Of a stretch of DNA of 64,000 nucleotides, positions 24,189-64,000 are shown piece after piece. Origin of the DNA: Merluccius polli (lineage: Eukaryota > Chordata > Actinopteri > Gadiformes > Merlucciidae); NCBI GenBank assembly GCA_030340625.1, contig JAOPHQ010002285.1, positions 1 through 64,000 of the forward strand, written 5' to 3'. Both the position numbers and the translations under genes were made by a program. Numbering within the stretch: position 1 is the stretch's first letter; each line of letters starts with the position of its first letter. The notes below the pieces were generated by a model. The model made no database searches, had not been told where the DNA came from, and saw only the letters and a program-made list of their open reading frames with translations.

Positions 24189-25760
24189 ATTGACACACAC
24201 ACACACACAGGTGAAGTCAATATCCAAACGCCGTCTAAAGTCACACTTTAAAAAAAAAAAACGGTCCTCGTCGTGAACAAACCCCTAAAAACAACTAGCC
24301 AACCTCCCCCCCCCACCACCCCTAACCACCCCCCCACCCAAAAAAAGAAAAACCGCTTGAGGAATTTGTTGTGTTGTAGTTTTGCTTGGTTATGCAGCAC
24401 TAGTAGCGATCGGGCAAACACACACAAATAAAAACACACATCCCGGAAAATGGGCGGAGGGACGATCCAACGTGTTCAGTCCGCCAGCTAGCGTTAGCTG
24501 CTGCTGCTTCATGGCCGGCGGTGCGGACTCGTGTCCATAACAAATAGGCACGGCATGACTGGCGTGCGTGTGGCGCTGGCGGCGGAGGTTAACGTGGAAA
24601 TAACGTGCCCGTCTTACGGTGTTAGCCAGCAGTTACACAAGGTGTGTTGTGAGACACAAACACGGGCGGATGATAACAACACACAACCAGACCGGAGTAG
24701 TGTTGTGTTGGCCAATTCCGAGCTAGCGCTAGCAAACAATTGCTAGTTCTCTCGCCGTCGCCCCCCCAGCCTCCCTCCCTCACCCCAACCTCCTCCTCCT
24801 CCCCCAGCCCCAACTGTCCAGGCCACGACTAAAGTTGGTGCTGGTCCGAAACTATCCCGACTTATTTTCCGGTATACCGTACACGTATATATACGGTACC
24901 ATCTTAAAAACGCGTGTCCAACCCGCGTTATAGGATAGCGACCGAAACTAACCGTTAAAAAACGTTAGCGCTTCTCGCTCGCGACGGGAGCGGAGGTTTT
25001 TCGCCACACGCGTGGCGTAGCGCAGTGAAAACACGGGGCAATGCGCTGAAATGCACGTCCTTTTTTTCACCCTATCGCTATTAAATCCAGACTCTCCGAC
25101 CCGACACGGGGGGTATATAGTAGCAGCAGCTCCGGTCGGATACCTGCGTTTACTATCGCACCGACGGACGGACCGCGGGGTCGGGGGTAATAAATCCCCC
25201 AAAAAACAAAAACACCCCCCCCCCCTTCACCGCAACAAAACAAATAAAATAAAAAGAAATGCAGAGATTTCGATACGACTTGGACTCAATGCTGTCAGAC
25301 TTTGCGGTCGCTCGCTAGTCCGCTTGCGTTATTTTTCCGTGCAGGAGTAGCGCCAGTGTCTCCGCGCGCAGTCACACACAAAAAAAAATAATAAAAAACC
25401 TCGACGGCGGACGTCGGCGCGATTCATGAGGAAAAAACAATATCTACGAAAAAACTACGCGCAAACGCGTACTTTTTTTTTTTTTTCGTTCACCCGAAAA
25501 AGAGGTAGATTGAACGGGTCTCGGGTCCCCTAGGATCCCCTTCTTCCCTGCCTCTCCGCCAGTAAACACAGCCCTCCAGTTAGCCAGATGGGGCGAAAGG
25601 GAAACACGGACTGGACTTTGTCGGGATTACACGGAAAAGAAAAGGTTCCCCCCCACCACCAACTGCTGCTACAGCGTTTTTCTGCGTGTCGGTCCTGCGT
25701 AGTGTTGTTGTGACGGGGCCGAGATTTACGTGCGAAAACACGACTTTTTGGTAGTATTCT
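24189..25760 (-). promoter_or_regulatory. CpG-rich insr 5' UTR and promoter region
   Basis: From about 24,430 to 25,700 the sequence is rich in CpG (for example GCGCAGTCACAC and CGACGGCGGACGTCGGCGCG near 25,360-25,425), unlike the flanking DNA. Its position just upstream of the first coding exon fits a CpG-island promoter. No TATA box can be assigned with confidence and the start site is unknown. Confidence 0.6.
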
Positions 25761-26094
25761 TCACGTCCAATGGTAGCCTACTTTTTTTTTTTTTTTTTGC
25801 TCGCCTGATATTTCTATGTAGAAATGAGATGTTGCACACGTGATGCGAGCATTGTCGTTAATGTCGTTTAACGTTTTTATCTATCTTGTGCAGCGAGATG
25901 GGTTTTTTTAAATGGTGGAGATGGTGACAAAACGTTGTAATAATTAAAGGATGAGATGACCTGAGGATTGTTTTTTTTTTTATTTTTTTACGTCTTACTT
26001 CCTATTGAGTCTGCAGCGTCCTCATGTTCCATGAGAGGACAACACGTTTCTAGAGGGGCAACACATACAATATACGGAACTGTGACTCTCTCCC

Positions 26095-26316
26095 CATCTT
26101 TAAATCACGACTAAAAACCCACCTGTTCCGGACTGCCTACTCCCTCTAACCTCCATACTTCCTGCCATACTTGCCCTATTTATTTTATTTTATTATGTTG
26201 ATTTTTTACCATGGTTTATTTTATCATGTGATTTTTATATTTCATTGTGTGATTTTAATTTATTCTGTCTGTACAGTGTCCTTGAGTGACCTGAAAGGCG
26301 CTTTTAAATAAAAATG

Positions 26317-26345
<29 letters not shown>
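26095..26345 (+). mobile_element. L2 LINE 3' end fragment
   Basis: It begins with the last codons of an L2 ORF2 (IFKSRLKTHLFRTAYSL then stop at 26147), continues with a T-rich 3' UTR and ends GGCGCTTTTAAATAAAAATG followed by (TTA)n. Only the last 250 bp of the element are present. Confidence 0.85.
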
Positions 26346-26349
<4 letters not shown>

Positions 26350-29109
26350 AAAACGGTGTGATCTCGTGACAACGAAATGGTCTATTCCTGGTATGTTTGT
26401 GGGATGGGATTCAACAACATGCCACCTCCATCACCACTGCGACATCCTCCCTAGGCGACATCGCCAAAAACAAACACTATTGTTGGGTCACTAACGTAAA
26501 AAAAAAAAAAAAGGTTATATGAATGACGCACGCATCTACTTCATCACCTTACAATGCACTGTGAGAATGGCCATAGTTTAATCAAACATGCTTCTGCCTC
26601 GGAGACAATATGAAGCATTGCTATGACTTGATGTTCACCCCCCACAATAGTTATATATTGCTACAATATATATTATAGCTACAATAATTACATTTGTGAT
26701 GTATAAAAAACCCAACCCAAATCAGCATTGACCAAAGTAATAATAACACAAATTGACAGTGGCGCAAAAACTACTAAATATATCAAAGGGGCTTGTGAGG
26801 CCCTATTCTCTGGGCTGAAGACAATGTTTGCATTTGCAAACATTGTCTGACAGGGCACTGAATGAGAGGTTACCAGGGGGGGGGGGGGTGGCATGGATCC
26901 ACTGAGCCGATCTGACCACCTCACCAGTAACATCTGGCTTTCTAGATGTAGTGCGCTCCCATGAATTGTCCATCCTAACTATAATCGCATGGCCCCTGCA
27001 GTCGGTAGGTGTGCGTGTGTGTAGGTGTGACGCGCCATAATGAGATTAAAATGTGTTGAGTCTGGATGAAGCCCTGCATGCCCCACTTCTGTATTAAGTA
27101 TGTCATAGATGTCATATGAACTTGTCTTTTCCAGGGAATATTTTGTATTGTCTACAAATGACACATGACAATGGTATGATAGACTTGTATCACATAATTA
27201 AAATAATGCTTTTTATCTATCTTCTTCTTCTATCTTCATGGTAATTGGGGACTTAGTCTTACAGAAAAACTAAACATTTTACTCAAACCATTGTGTTTAA
27301 ATCAGATTTTGGTATCGCACATCTTGTCCCGCTGTAATTGTCACAAGCAGTTGTGAGTACATTTTGTAAATCAAATTTAACTATTAATCCCTGGCCAAAC
27401 AAACACAGATAATTCTGCCCGCTTTTGCTCAATAACAATATCAATATTGGTTGAATATCTGGCGAGCTGGATCAATGTGTCTACCTCACAGCTAGCGCAC
27501 TAGCTCCCTTGAACTTGATTAGGGTCATTATGTCTCAGCACTATTGATGTGTTCCTGAAGTAGCTAATATGAAGGAAAAACAAATGACTCATGAACAGAT
27601 TACTTGACCACAGTGAATCTGGCCTGTTGCCGCTGTGTCAAAGAGGTCTGTTTGATGTGCTCTGACTTCTAGTGGTCCCAATCAGGTGCCAGGGGTCCTC
27701 CCATGGTAAATGTCCAATGCCTGGTACAGTGACTACCCCCTAAGTGGGGGGGTTCAATCCCATTATAATGTGCACAACATGGCCACAGCAGCCTATCCAG
27801 TTAAGCCAATGGTTTGTGGAAAGACTGCTTTAAACTGTTCAGAGGTTATCTTTGATCATATACATATGCACAGAGCGCTGCATGTGGTGTTTGTTAGTTT
27901 TATGTATTATCATGTCCCCCAATCAACTTACAATAACAAAGTTGTTCACGCTTGTTATTGTTCATGTCTGAATGCCATTTCCTGTAATTCACATACTGTT
28001 ATCAACCCTGTGTCATATAAAGTCCTGAAGCAATGCTTTTTGGCACATTTTGAAGAAAAAAACATAGCAATGTAACCTTCGTGCATATTCCTTCATGTAG
28101 GTATGTGTCGAGACCCCAGTTTAAGTGTGGCCACTTTAACAGGGCATTGAGAGTTCAGAACATATTGGCTTCAGCAGAAACCTGGCCAGAGCAGTTGTTT
28201 ATATGAATGTCGTAAGTAGTTGTCAAGGCCCGGGGTTTGTCTTATCAATGGATCATGAAAAATGAAGAAAGAAGACGGCGGGATGGGTAAACGGATGAAC
28301 GTGTATGCCGCATTATACAATGGCAAAAAATAGACAGTGGCGTCTATCCAAGAAGACTTCAGAGCGTTGGATCCAACAAGGGCCTGGAGCCCAGCCCAGA
28401 GGTCAACAACTAGCCCACTGGGTGAACAGTCAACCACACGCTCCTGGAAATGTTGTGAAGGAACATGGATGTCCTGCATATAGAACATGGGAAAGCGGCG
28501 CGAGTGGCAGAGGTTAGAGACGATACCCCTGTTCACACGGGCCTGTTTGACAGGAAGAACAATGGGGTTCAGGCGTGATTCATCCCAAGGCCCTTCCGAG
28601 GCGCCACGATGCTCTACACCGGCAGAGCAGGAAAAGGGGACACACACACACAAACACACACACACACACACACGCTCCCTCCGCTGGCGCTCACTTTCTA
28701 TTTCTCAGACAGTCGGCGTGGTTGAGGTGTCTCACTCTGAGGAAAAATCCTTTCCTGTTGCCATTTCCGCCGTACCCAGAATAAATGTATTTTTGTGTTT
28801 ACAGCCAACTGATGCGTACACCAGTTCTCATGGGTCTGGGGGGGGGGGGGGGGGGACTCATGTGTCCTAACAATGCAGTGGCATCAGGGAGTGTTACGCT
28901 CTGTGGCCTCTGGCCAACACTGAAGGCCGGCAATGCAGCAATGGAAGCGTTCTTCCTGTCGGGTAAAGTATGGGAAGTAAATGCAACTTGACAGCTACAT
29001 AAATTCTAGCAGGTTCCCCCCCTGAGAGTGACTTTGAGCTGTTCATCCCTGACATGGGGGGCACAAGACGAATTAACGATGGCGCGGCCCTTGCCATCCT
29101 CCTAACCCC

Positions 29110-29140
<31 letters not shown>

Positions 29141-29899
29141 ACACCTGGTACGATCAAAGTGAACCTGAACACCCAAATGTTTTCTATGAAACCTCCTTAA
29201 ACTCTTCTCCATTCTCAGAGACTAATAGCCCCTATCCCCCCCCCAAAAAAACAAGATGGACACTGCTTCTTGTTGATATGTTGCACAGCTGTATGCTTTA
29301 AAGGGCCCCAAAGGAGGCATTACTCCCTTTATGGTGCAACTGTTATTTATCAAAGGAAACACTGACTTAGATGAGTTTCTTTAACTGGAGGAAGAAAATA
29401 GTAATACCATTGCATCTCACAATGTGGGTCTTTCCAAAACTATTTCTCAAGCTTATCCATTATTCAATGAACAGTTGAAGAAAGGTCGAGACAGTTGCGA
29501 GAAAATCCCCTAACTGCCAATTGTATCGCATTGATTCAAATCGGATCGGTATCGTGCATCGCAATGCGTACTGCATCAACAAATGTAAGATGTAGGCCTA
29601 TTCATCTATGGCTTCCCCCTTAAAGGGATTTGGGCTTTCTAGGGCCATGCAGGACCCCCCCCCCCCCCCTCGTTTGTATGACACTGTGCAGGGTGGTATA
29701 GAAATACCAAAGCCTGCATTGCATAGTGTGTGGGTGGGAGGGGTGCGATTATTACCTGGTGCTTAAAGAGACTCCATTGTGCTGATTAGTTTATCTAACC
29801 AAACCCATATGGCAAAGCCCGGCGCCATTACAGACAACTCGTTAGGAAACAATGGTCAGGGATTAAGGCTAAGAGCCTTATTGCTATCTCTTCCGTCCT

Positions 29900-30046
29900 C
29901 TTGCTAAGACCACAGCAGCAGCAGCACCTGCCGCCGCCGCCGCCACTGCCACTTGGGACACTTTCGCCTCATCATCATATTCCTCCACTCCGATTAGTTA
30001 TGGTCGTTTTCGGAGGGGCGACAAGTGGACGACACTGTTGTGTGTA

Positions 30047-30126
<80 letters not shown>

Positions 30127-30370
30127 TGTGTGTGTGTGTGTGTGTGTGTGACGCACACCGTGATCCGACCACTAAGCTGTGGGTTTGTTTCACGTCGGAG
30201 TCCCGATAACAACAACAACAACCACCCACTCACCCACTCACTCACAGCGACGTAAACGCGTAGGGAGAAACCGAAAGCTAGTGCGCCTGTTTCCCGGAGA
30301 GACGCCAGTTCGCGTGTCACACCCAGCCTGCGTCTCTCCATTCAACTCCGCAAAGTGCACATAGTGCCAT
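29900..30370. promoter_or_regulatory. Possible CpG-rich promoter patch with AG/TG repeat
   Basis: CAG and CCG triplets at 29920-29945 are followed by (AG)37 and (TG)13 at 30051-30150, then CpG-containing sequence to about 30,370 (for example GCGACGTAAACGCG). CpG enrichment away from known genes hints at an unannotated promoter. There is no supporting coding exon. Confidence 0.25.
30051..30150. repeat. Compound (AG)n(TG)n microsatellite
   Basis: AG repeats to 30124 switch directly to TG repeats to 30150. Confidence 0.98.
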
Positions 30371-30669
30371 TTGTACGTGATGTTTTGCGTTATTTACAGA
30401 GACATGCAAGGTAATAAGTGCTCGCTTCGTGTTGGGGAGTTAAGTGAGGTTATTGACCCCGTCAAACGGTTCTTGCGAGCCTGACTCTACCGCCCCCATG
30501 TGGCCGCGACGGAAAGCACACCAAGGGTATCAAAACAAGGATTACATTTGAGCCCAACCTGCTGCCACTGTATCCCTAAATGGGCCGCTGCTTTTACAAA
30601 AGACACAATTGTGATGGCGAATTTTAAATGGTTTAGTAGGTTTAGCTATCAAATCGAGGATTGTTAAGT

Positions 30670-30822
30670 TTTGGTACATTACAGATTTAGTCTTTTCATA
30701 ATTGGAACAGTTCATGTGTGCCATTTTAAATGATACACGTCTCACAAGTGTGTTGCAGATGTAAAATAAATGTCCCTTTCCAAGACATCACCATTATTAA
30801 GTTGATGGGCAACTGGTTTTAA
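30670..30822. repeat. Unclassified dispersed repeat, copy 1
   Basis: This is clearly related to 34267-34416 in the same orientation, with shared blocks such as CATTACAGATTT, GTTCAT, TGCCATTT and TGTAAAATAAA followed by TCCCTTTC. The copies are diverged and their ends are not defined. Confidence 0.65.
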
Positions 30823-33027
30823 CTTAATTTGGACCAGATATAAAACATAAAAATACACTCAAACCCACAAAAAGAAACTCAAACAACTCAATGTACAATA
30901 AACCTTTAATAAATAGTTTGTCATTAGTTTCCCATATTTACAGAATATCCACCATTTACTCATGTTGCCATTTTCATTTCTTGGCTAATTTTAGGCACAC
31001 AGAAAGGGGCTCAGGCCACAAACCACATTGTACTAAAAAAGGAGTGGCTAGCTAGGTAAGTCTAGGAATCTATAATTGCACCATACAAACCAAAACAGAC
31101 CAGATAGTGGCCATCTCCTTGAGCAATAGATATATACATTAGCTGTACGTACAGGTGACGTGTACATTTACAGTCGTTTAGTTAGGAGTTGCATGTGTGC
31201 GTGCACATGAGGCTGGTGCAGATCCGTATCAATTTATGCGAAGTTTGAACGCATGGGAACACTTTGCGTGTGTTGGTCCAAAAATATGTCAAAATAAGAC
31301 CAGGGAGATGAGACAATAATGCCAGAATAATGGTCTTTATGCAGGCCTGTAACAAAACGCTATGGCAGCCATTGTAGGATTTTAGGTTTGGGTATTGTGT
31401 GTCAAGTCTGTATGTTAACATGTACAGCTTTGCTAGGGACATTCAATGGTTTTCATGTCCACTGCTGATAAAACTGGAAAAAAACAAAAAAGCGTATCAA
31501 AGCTATTGTTAACTTTAAATTTTAAATGTTAGGTTTTAATTCTTGAGACGTTAGGACCAAAACAAAAATTAAAAGAAATACTGGACACTTGATAATTCCT
31601 CAATTGTTTAGACGAGTCCTAAAAAATGATAGGATCAAGTTTTAAAAGGCTATGAGAAATAGCATTCAAACTTACATCTTCAGCCATAGTAATTAAGACA
31701 AAAAAAACAACAAAATAAAATATATCAAACACATTCATATACACAGATACAAACACACACACAATGCAAAACCATAGCAAACAAAACAAAAATTGGCACA
31801 AAAAGATGCTTCACACTCACTTTTAGCTAGTCCAGATCAGATTGCGATTTGGTTATTTCAATGCACTTGAGTCATTTATAAAACCAGTCATTCAAAAGAA
31901 TGTATAAAATAAAAATACCATTTTTACAACAGCAAATTATCAGATAGTTATATCGCTGCTAGAAATGTGGCCCTTGAACAACAATTAACACAGGGATGGA
32001 CACCACATAGGATTCTTTTAACAGTACATATTTCCATATAAAATCTGACCTTCTCCAACTGCAGGAGCAGAAATGATATTTCATTGAGCCGAAATGATAT
32101 TAAATCCAAAAGACACCATAGTGTCGTTTGAAAAGCAAAACGAACAAACAAACAAAACCTTTAGCTTTAGTTCTGCCATAACCCAACCTCAGAATAAAAC
32201 AATATTACTGTAAGTTGGAGCCAATAAGAGGAAATGGAAATGCATGTCGAGGCTCCGATGGGAGCGATAGATCACAGAGCCCATTCAGACTTTGGTCTTC
32301 ATACAGGTTGCGTAACTTCTATTTCTATATATACATGTACACATATATATATAGATCTCAAGGTGCTTCACGGCAACAATTGTTTTTCTTTAATAAAAAC
32401 TTGAAGCACAACCTGCCCTCAATTTAAATAGAGGAAAATGTACAACCCAAACTGTACTGCTGATCTAAACAGACGCTGCTTAGAAAGTGGTCTCTCTAAA
32501 GTGGAAAAGAGCTTTTATTAAACCATATGGTGGACATATTTCAAAGTTGACTAAAAGCCTCAGATTTTTAGGGAGGGGTGGTAGGGAGAGAAATAAAAGC
32601 ATTTTGCTTCCTGCACTGGCTGATCCAACTCATTTTAGATTAGGTGGCATTTCTCACTCCAATAGTGACTCATCTTGCGTTCTCATACGCCCCCTGCTGT
32701 ATGAAACTGAGGTCAGTTTTCCTCCGCTGACGGTTCAACAGCGCCTGTAGTCACAACAGAAAAGCAGCACTACACAAGCTAGCATGTGAATGGCCAAGGA
32801 AGGACAAGTGCTCAACTAACCATGACAATCTCATTGGACACAAGGGACACATTTCTCCACTCAAGAGGCTATAAGACAGAACAAGAAGACTCTCACAGCA
32901 GGGATTTTAGTCAGCCCATCAAGACCTCAACCACAGGACTTCTATGGGGTGGGGTTGGGGAATAGGTGGTTACGTGCACTGCTTTACCCTTACAGAAACT
33001 AAAGAGTCCAGCTCAGCAAAAGGTCCT

Positions 33028-33163
<136 letters not shown>

Positions 33164-33489
33164 CTCCATGCCACCTTGCTTTAAATACAGGCCACTCAAA
33201 AGTGTGTGGGTGTGGGGGGGGGGGGGGGATGTCCAAGAATTGTGCCACAGAATTCAACCGTACATACCCACCCCTCAGGGAACCTCCTCCGGCACTTTGG
33301 TTTTACAGTGTGCCAGAGGCATGAAAGTGTGTTTTACGTGGACAATCGGGGTATCCAACCATGCACGGAAGAGGAAGATGAGAGGGGGAGAGGGAGGGAT
33401 TATTATTAGGTATTGGGGTAAGGGTTAGGGCTGGGGGCGGCGTGCAAGCGTCCTCTGAGCCCTACTCCCCCGGCCCCCGCTAGCTGGGG

Positions 33490-47012
<13,523 letters not shown>

Positions 47013-47300
47013 AATTAACTTATGTCCATTCTTGGTGTTAGCGGGTCATCGTTGTGCGGGTCGGGAGAGCTAATATCTACGTTGTTTATTTGTAATGTCG
47101 CCACCTCGCTGTTTAGCTCCAGCCAGTAGCGAACTAACTAAATGATTTCCTATTCCCACCTCACTTTGGCCCGTCTTCCTGTACTACACATTGACCCGCC
47201 CCTTCGGCACAATGTCTGCCGCTGATTGGCGGATACGAATGAGAAGAAATTCGTGTTTTTTCATTTGATTGGTTTAGCACAACGCTTGCGCTATTCATCA

Positions 47301-48321
47301 GAATCAAATGTTCATATGGTCATCGCTGGTTAGAACAAAAGTGCAAAACAATATATGCACAATATGCTCCTTCGCCTCACTTAACCCAGTTCATATAATA
47401 GTAGTAATAATAGTTTATATTTTAATGCTAACACTTTTCCCGGTCAAAATATAATAATTTTAATTCTACACCGTTTTAATTTCTATTATCTTAATCATTT
47501 TAATGAGGCAAAATGCAAAAGACAATATGTACCTTTGCCATTGTTGAGATGAAAATAAAGTGGTTAATTTTTGTTTTGTTTGAGACAGACAAAGTATGAC
47601 ATCAGACAAAATGTATTTCATAGCTTAGAAATGTACAAACATGCATGACCAAACGTGCACAGACATGATGAAAGGACATCTCTCCAATAATGAGAACAAA
47701 TAAACAAATGAATTCAGTCAAAAGAGGCAAAAGTTGCTTCCTTTGCATGTCACCAAAGCTATAGACCGTCATCATTGAAACCTGAACATTTCCATACGGC
47801 CATAACTAAGAAATTAGAACACATGAAAGTTATTACTTGCACCCTTAGAGAACACAAACACACCACGTCTAAAATGTAATATCAGAATACAAGGCATCAA
47901 TAACCCTCTCCTGTGCAAGGCTAACGCTGTTTAAAGATAATGTATAAAAAAGCACCAAGTCCCTATACCAACTTGAATGGAAAAGGTGCTAAATCCTAGT
48001 GTGGAAAACATTAAAAAAATAACTTTAATATTGTCTCGTGCTTACTACAACACACACCCGATACACAGCTGGTCACAAAACAAGGCCACATACGTATCCT
48101 AATGTGTATAAAAATGTGTATATAACCATGTTACCATATATTAAAAATACTTAAGAAAAAGTTTACAAAAACCCCCATCGTATACACAAAAAAAGCTGAG
48201 GGACTAAATTCCCCGCAGCTTTAATCATGACTCATGGGAAAGGGAGAAGGGCGGAGAATTCACAGCTCTTGTTCACTTGTTGCAGTAGTACAGCTCTTGT
48301 AATTCTCTTTCCACAACATTA
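47301..48321. other. Space between mfsd14 and the myo9b stop codon
   Basis: AT-rich sequence without an exon. The part next to 48,321 is expected to be myo9b 3' UTR; an ATTAAA on the minus strand near 48,029-48,024 is a possible poly(A) signal. Since myo9b is transcribed toward the mfsd14 promoter, the two genes are head to tail. Confidence 0.5.
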
Positions 48322-63243
<14,922 letters not shown>

Positions 63244-63308
63244 CTGGCGGGAGAAAAAAAACCTCACAAAAGTGCTAACCCATAACCCATGGCCAATATA
63301 TCACATTA

Positions 63309-63662
63309 AGGCTGGGCAATAATTCAATATTATCGTTTATCGTCTTTGAATGGCATTGTACTGTCATGGAATGAAGATATCGACTTCTCGTGATACCCAG
63401 TTTTATAGTATAAATGTATTACGATGAGAATAAATGCCCTTAAAATGATCAAAATATGAGGTTTGAAACGTCAAAGAGACAGAAAAACTAGTTTTAGTCC
63501 AATACCATACTTTACATTTCCATATACTTCAATGTAATGACCCTCAGTTAGAGTGTTTAGAATGGCATTTTGAATTCATAAGCATATCGTGATATTTAGC
63601 AATATTGTGTAAAATTCCCCACGATTATCGTGATAATATATTTTTCTATATCGCCAGCCCTA
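63309..63662. mobile_element. Non-autonomous TIR element (hAT-like)
   Basis: The left end AAGGCTGGGCAATA and right end TATCGCCAGCCCTA are near-perfect inverted repeats. ATCACATT on the left and ATCACATC on the right may be an 8 bp target duplication shifted by a base or two. A decayed relative lies at 46215-46530, and solo ends with GGGCTGGGCAATATATCGAT occur at 57601-57635. It is non-coding. Confidence 0.65.
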
Positions 63663-64000
63663 CATCACATCCCTTGGTAACTGAAAATTGTACACTGCCC
63701 ATTATTCCCCTGTGCAGAGTATTCAACCTGCTGTAGGCAAGATTTGAGAGTTGTATAGAGAGGGAGAAGAAAAGAGAAGAGCATGACCATTTCTGCTCCC
63801 TCCCGCCCTAAGTTTCTCCGTCATTAAGAAATGTTGCATTCACGCACATGTGATTGACAGGCAATGTGGATTCACCGAACCAATCAGGGAAGAGAGGCCC
63901 GAATTGGGAGTGGTCTAAAATCTAAATAGTCTCAACCGGAGCGGATATCCGATATCTGACAGAAGGCTATGGCATTTGTAACAAAGGACACTCAGTAAGT
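63663..64000. other. No feature at the right edge
   Basis: I see no exon or recognisable repeat; this is presumably myo9b intron. Confidence 0.5.

Noticed and set aside
28171..28671. 166-codon open frame on the minus strand
   Set aside because: No domain, no splice structure, and its start lies in a CA repeat; codon pattern looks random.
33418..33432. GGTAAGGGTTAGGG, telomere-like
   Set aside because: Fewer than three units, unrelated flanks; chance similarity.

Overview
The window is the left end of a vertebrate chromosome, almost certainly a ray-finned fish. It opens with (CCCTAA)n telomeric DNA, carries L2-type LINE and DIRS-type retrotransposon remains and fish-style SINE tails, and has intron-rich genes. 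It is extremely dense in short tandem repeats, mainly (CA)n. That density suggests a codfish-like (gadiform) genome, which is an inference. All three recognisable host genes lie on the minus strand and read toward the telomere.

Layout. Positions 1-4,300 are telomere and subtelomere: degenerate telomeric repeats, a duplicated ~190 bp subtelomeric unit, inverted copies of a small TIR element carrying YY1-like motifs, elements nested inside one another, a ~540 bp hairpin and a ~31 bp minisatellite. Positions 4,300-14,100 hold no host gene: a tRNA-like SINE head, an L2-type LINE with an open reverse-transcriptase end, long microsatellites, and a hAT-type MITE with a perfect 8 bp target duplication.

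Positions 14,130-24,188 hold the first two coding exons of an insulin receptor gene (signal peptide and L1 domain). Exons 3 onward should lie further left, but telomere is reached first, so the gene is either broken by the chromosome end or split by misassembly. Its first intron contains a 1.75 kb TIR element with its own three-exon, 116-residue open frame and poly(A) signal. Positions 24,189-33,489 are the INSR CpG-rich upstream region and repeat-filled intergenic DNA.

Positions 33,490-47,012 hold a complete 12-exon, 490-residue MFSD14/HIAT1-type major facilitator transporter. Positions 48,322-63,243 hold the 3' half of an unconventional class IX myosin, best matching MYO9B: 21 exons joining into one open frame of 1010 residues with IQ motifs, one C1 zinc finger, a RhoGAP domain and a Ser-rich tail. 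Its motor domain lies beyond the right edge. MYO9B introns hold an internally deleted DIRS retrotransposon and a TIR element that carries an exact second copy of a C1 exon.

The genes share no pathway. INSR and MYO9B are both on human 19p13, so the pairing looks like conserved synteny. Exon ends were set from GT/AG sites and reading phase; all phases close in the two long genes.
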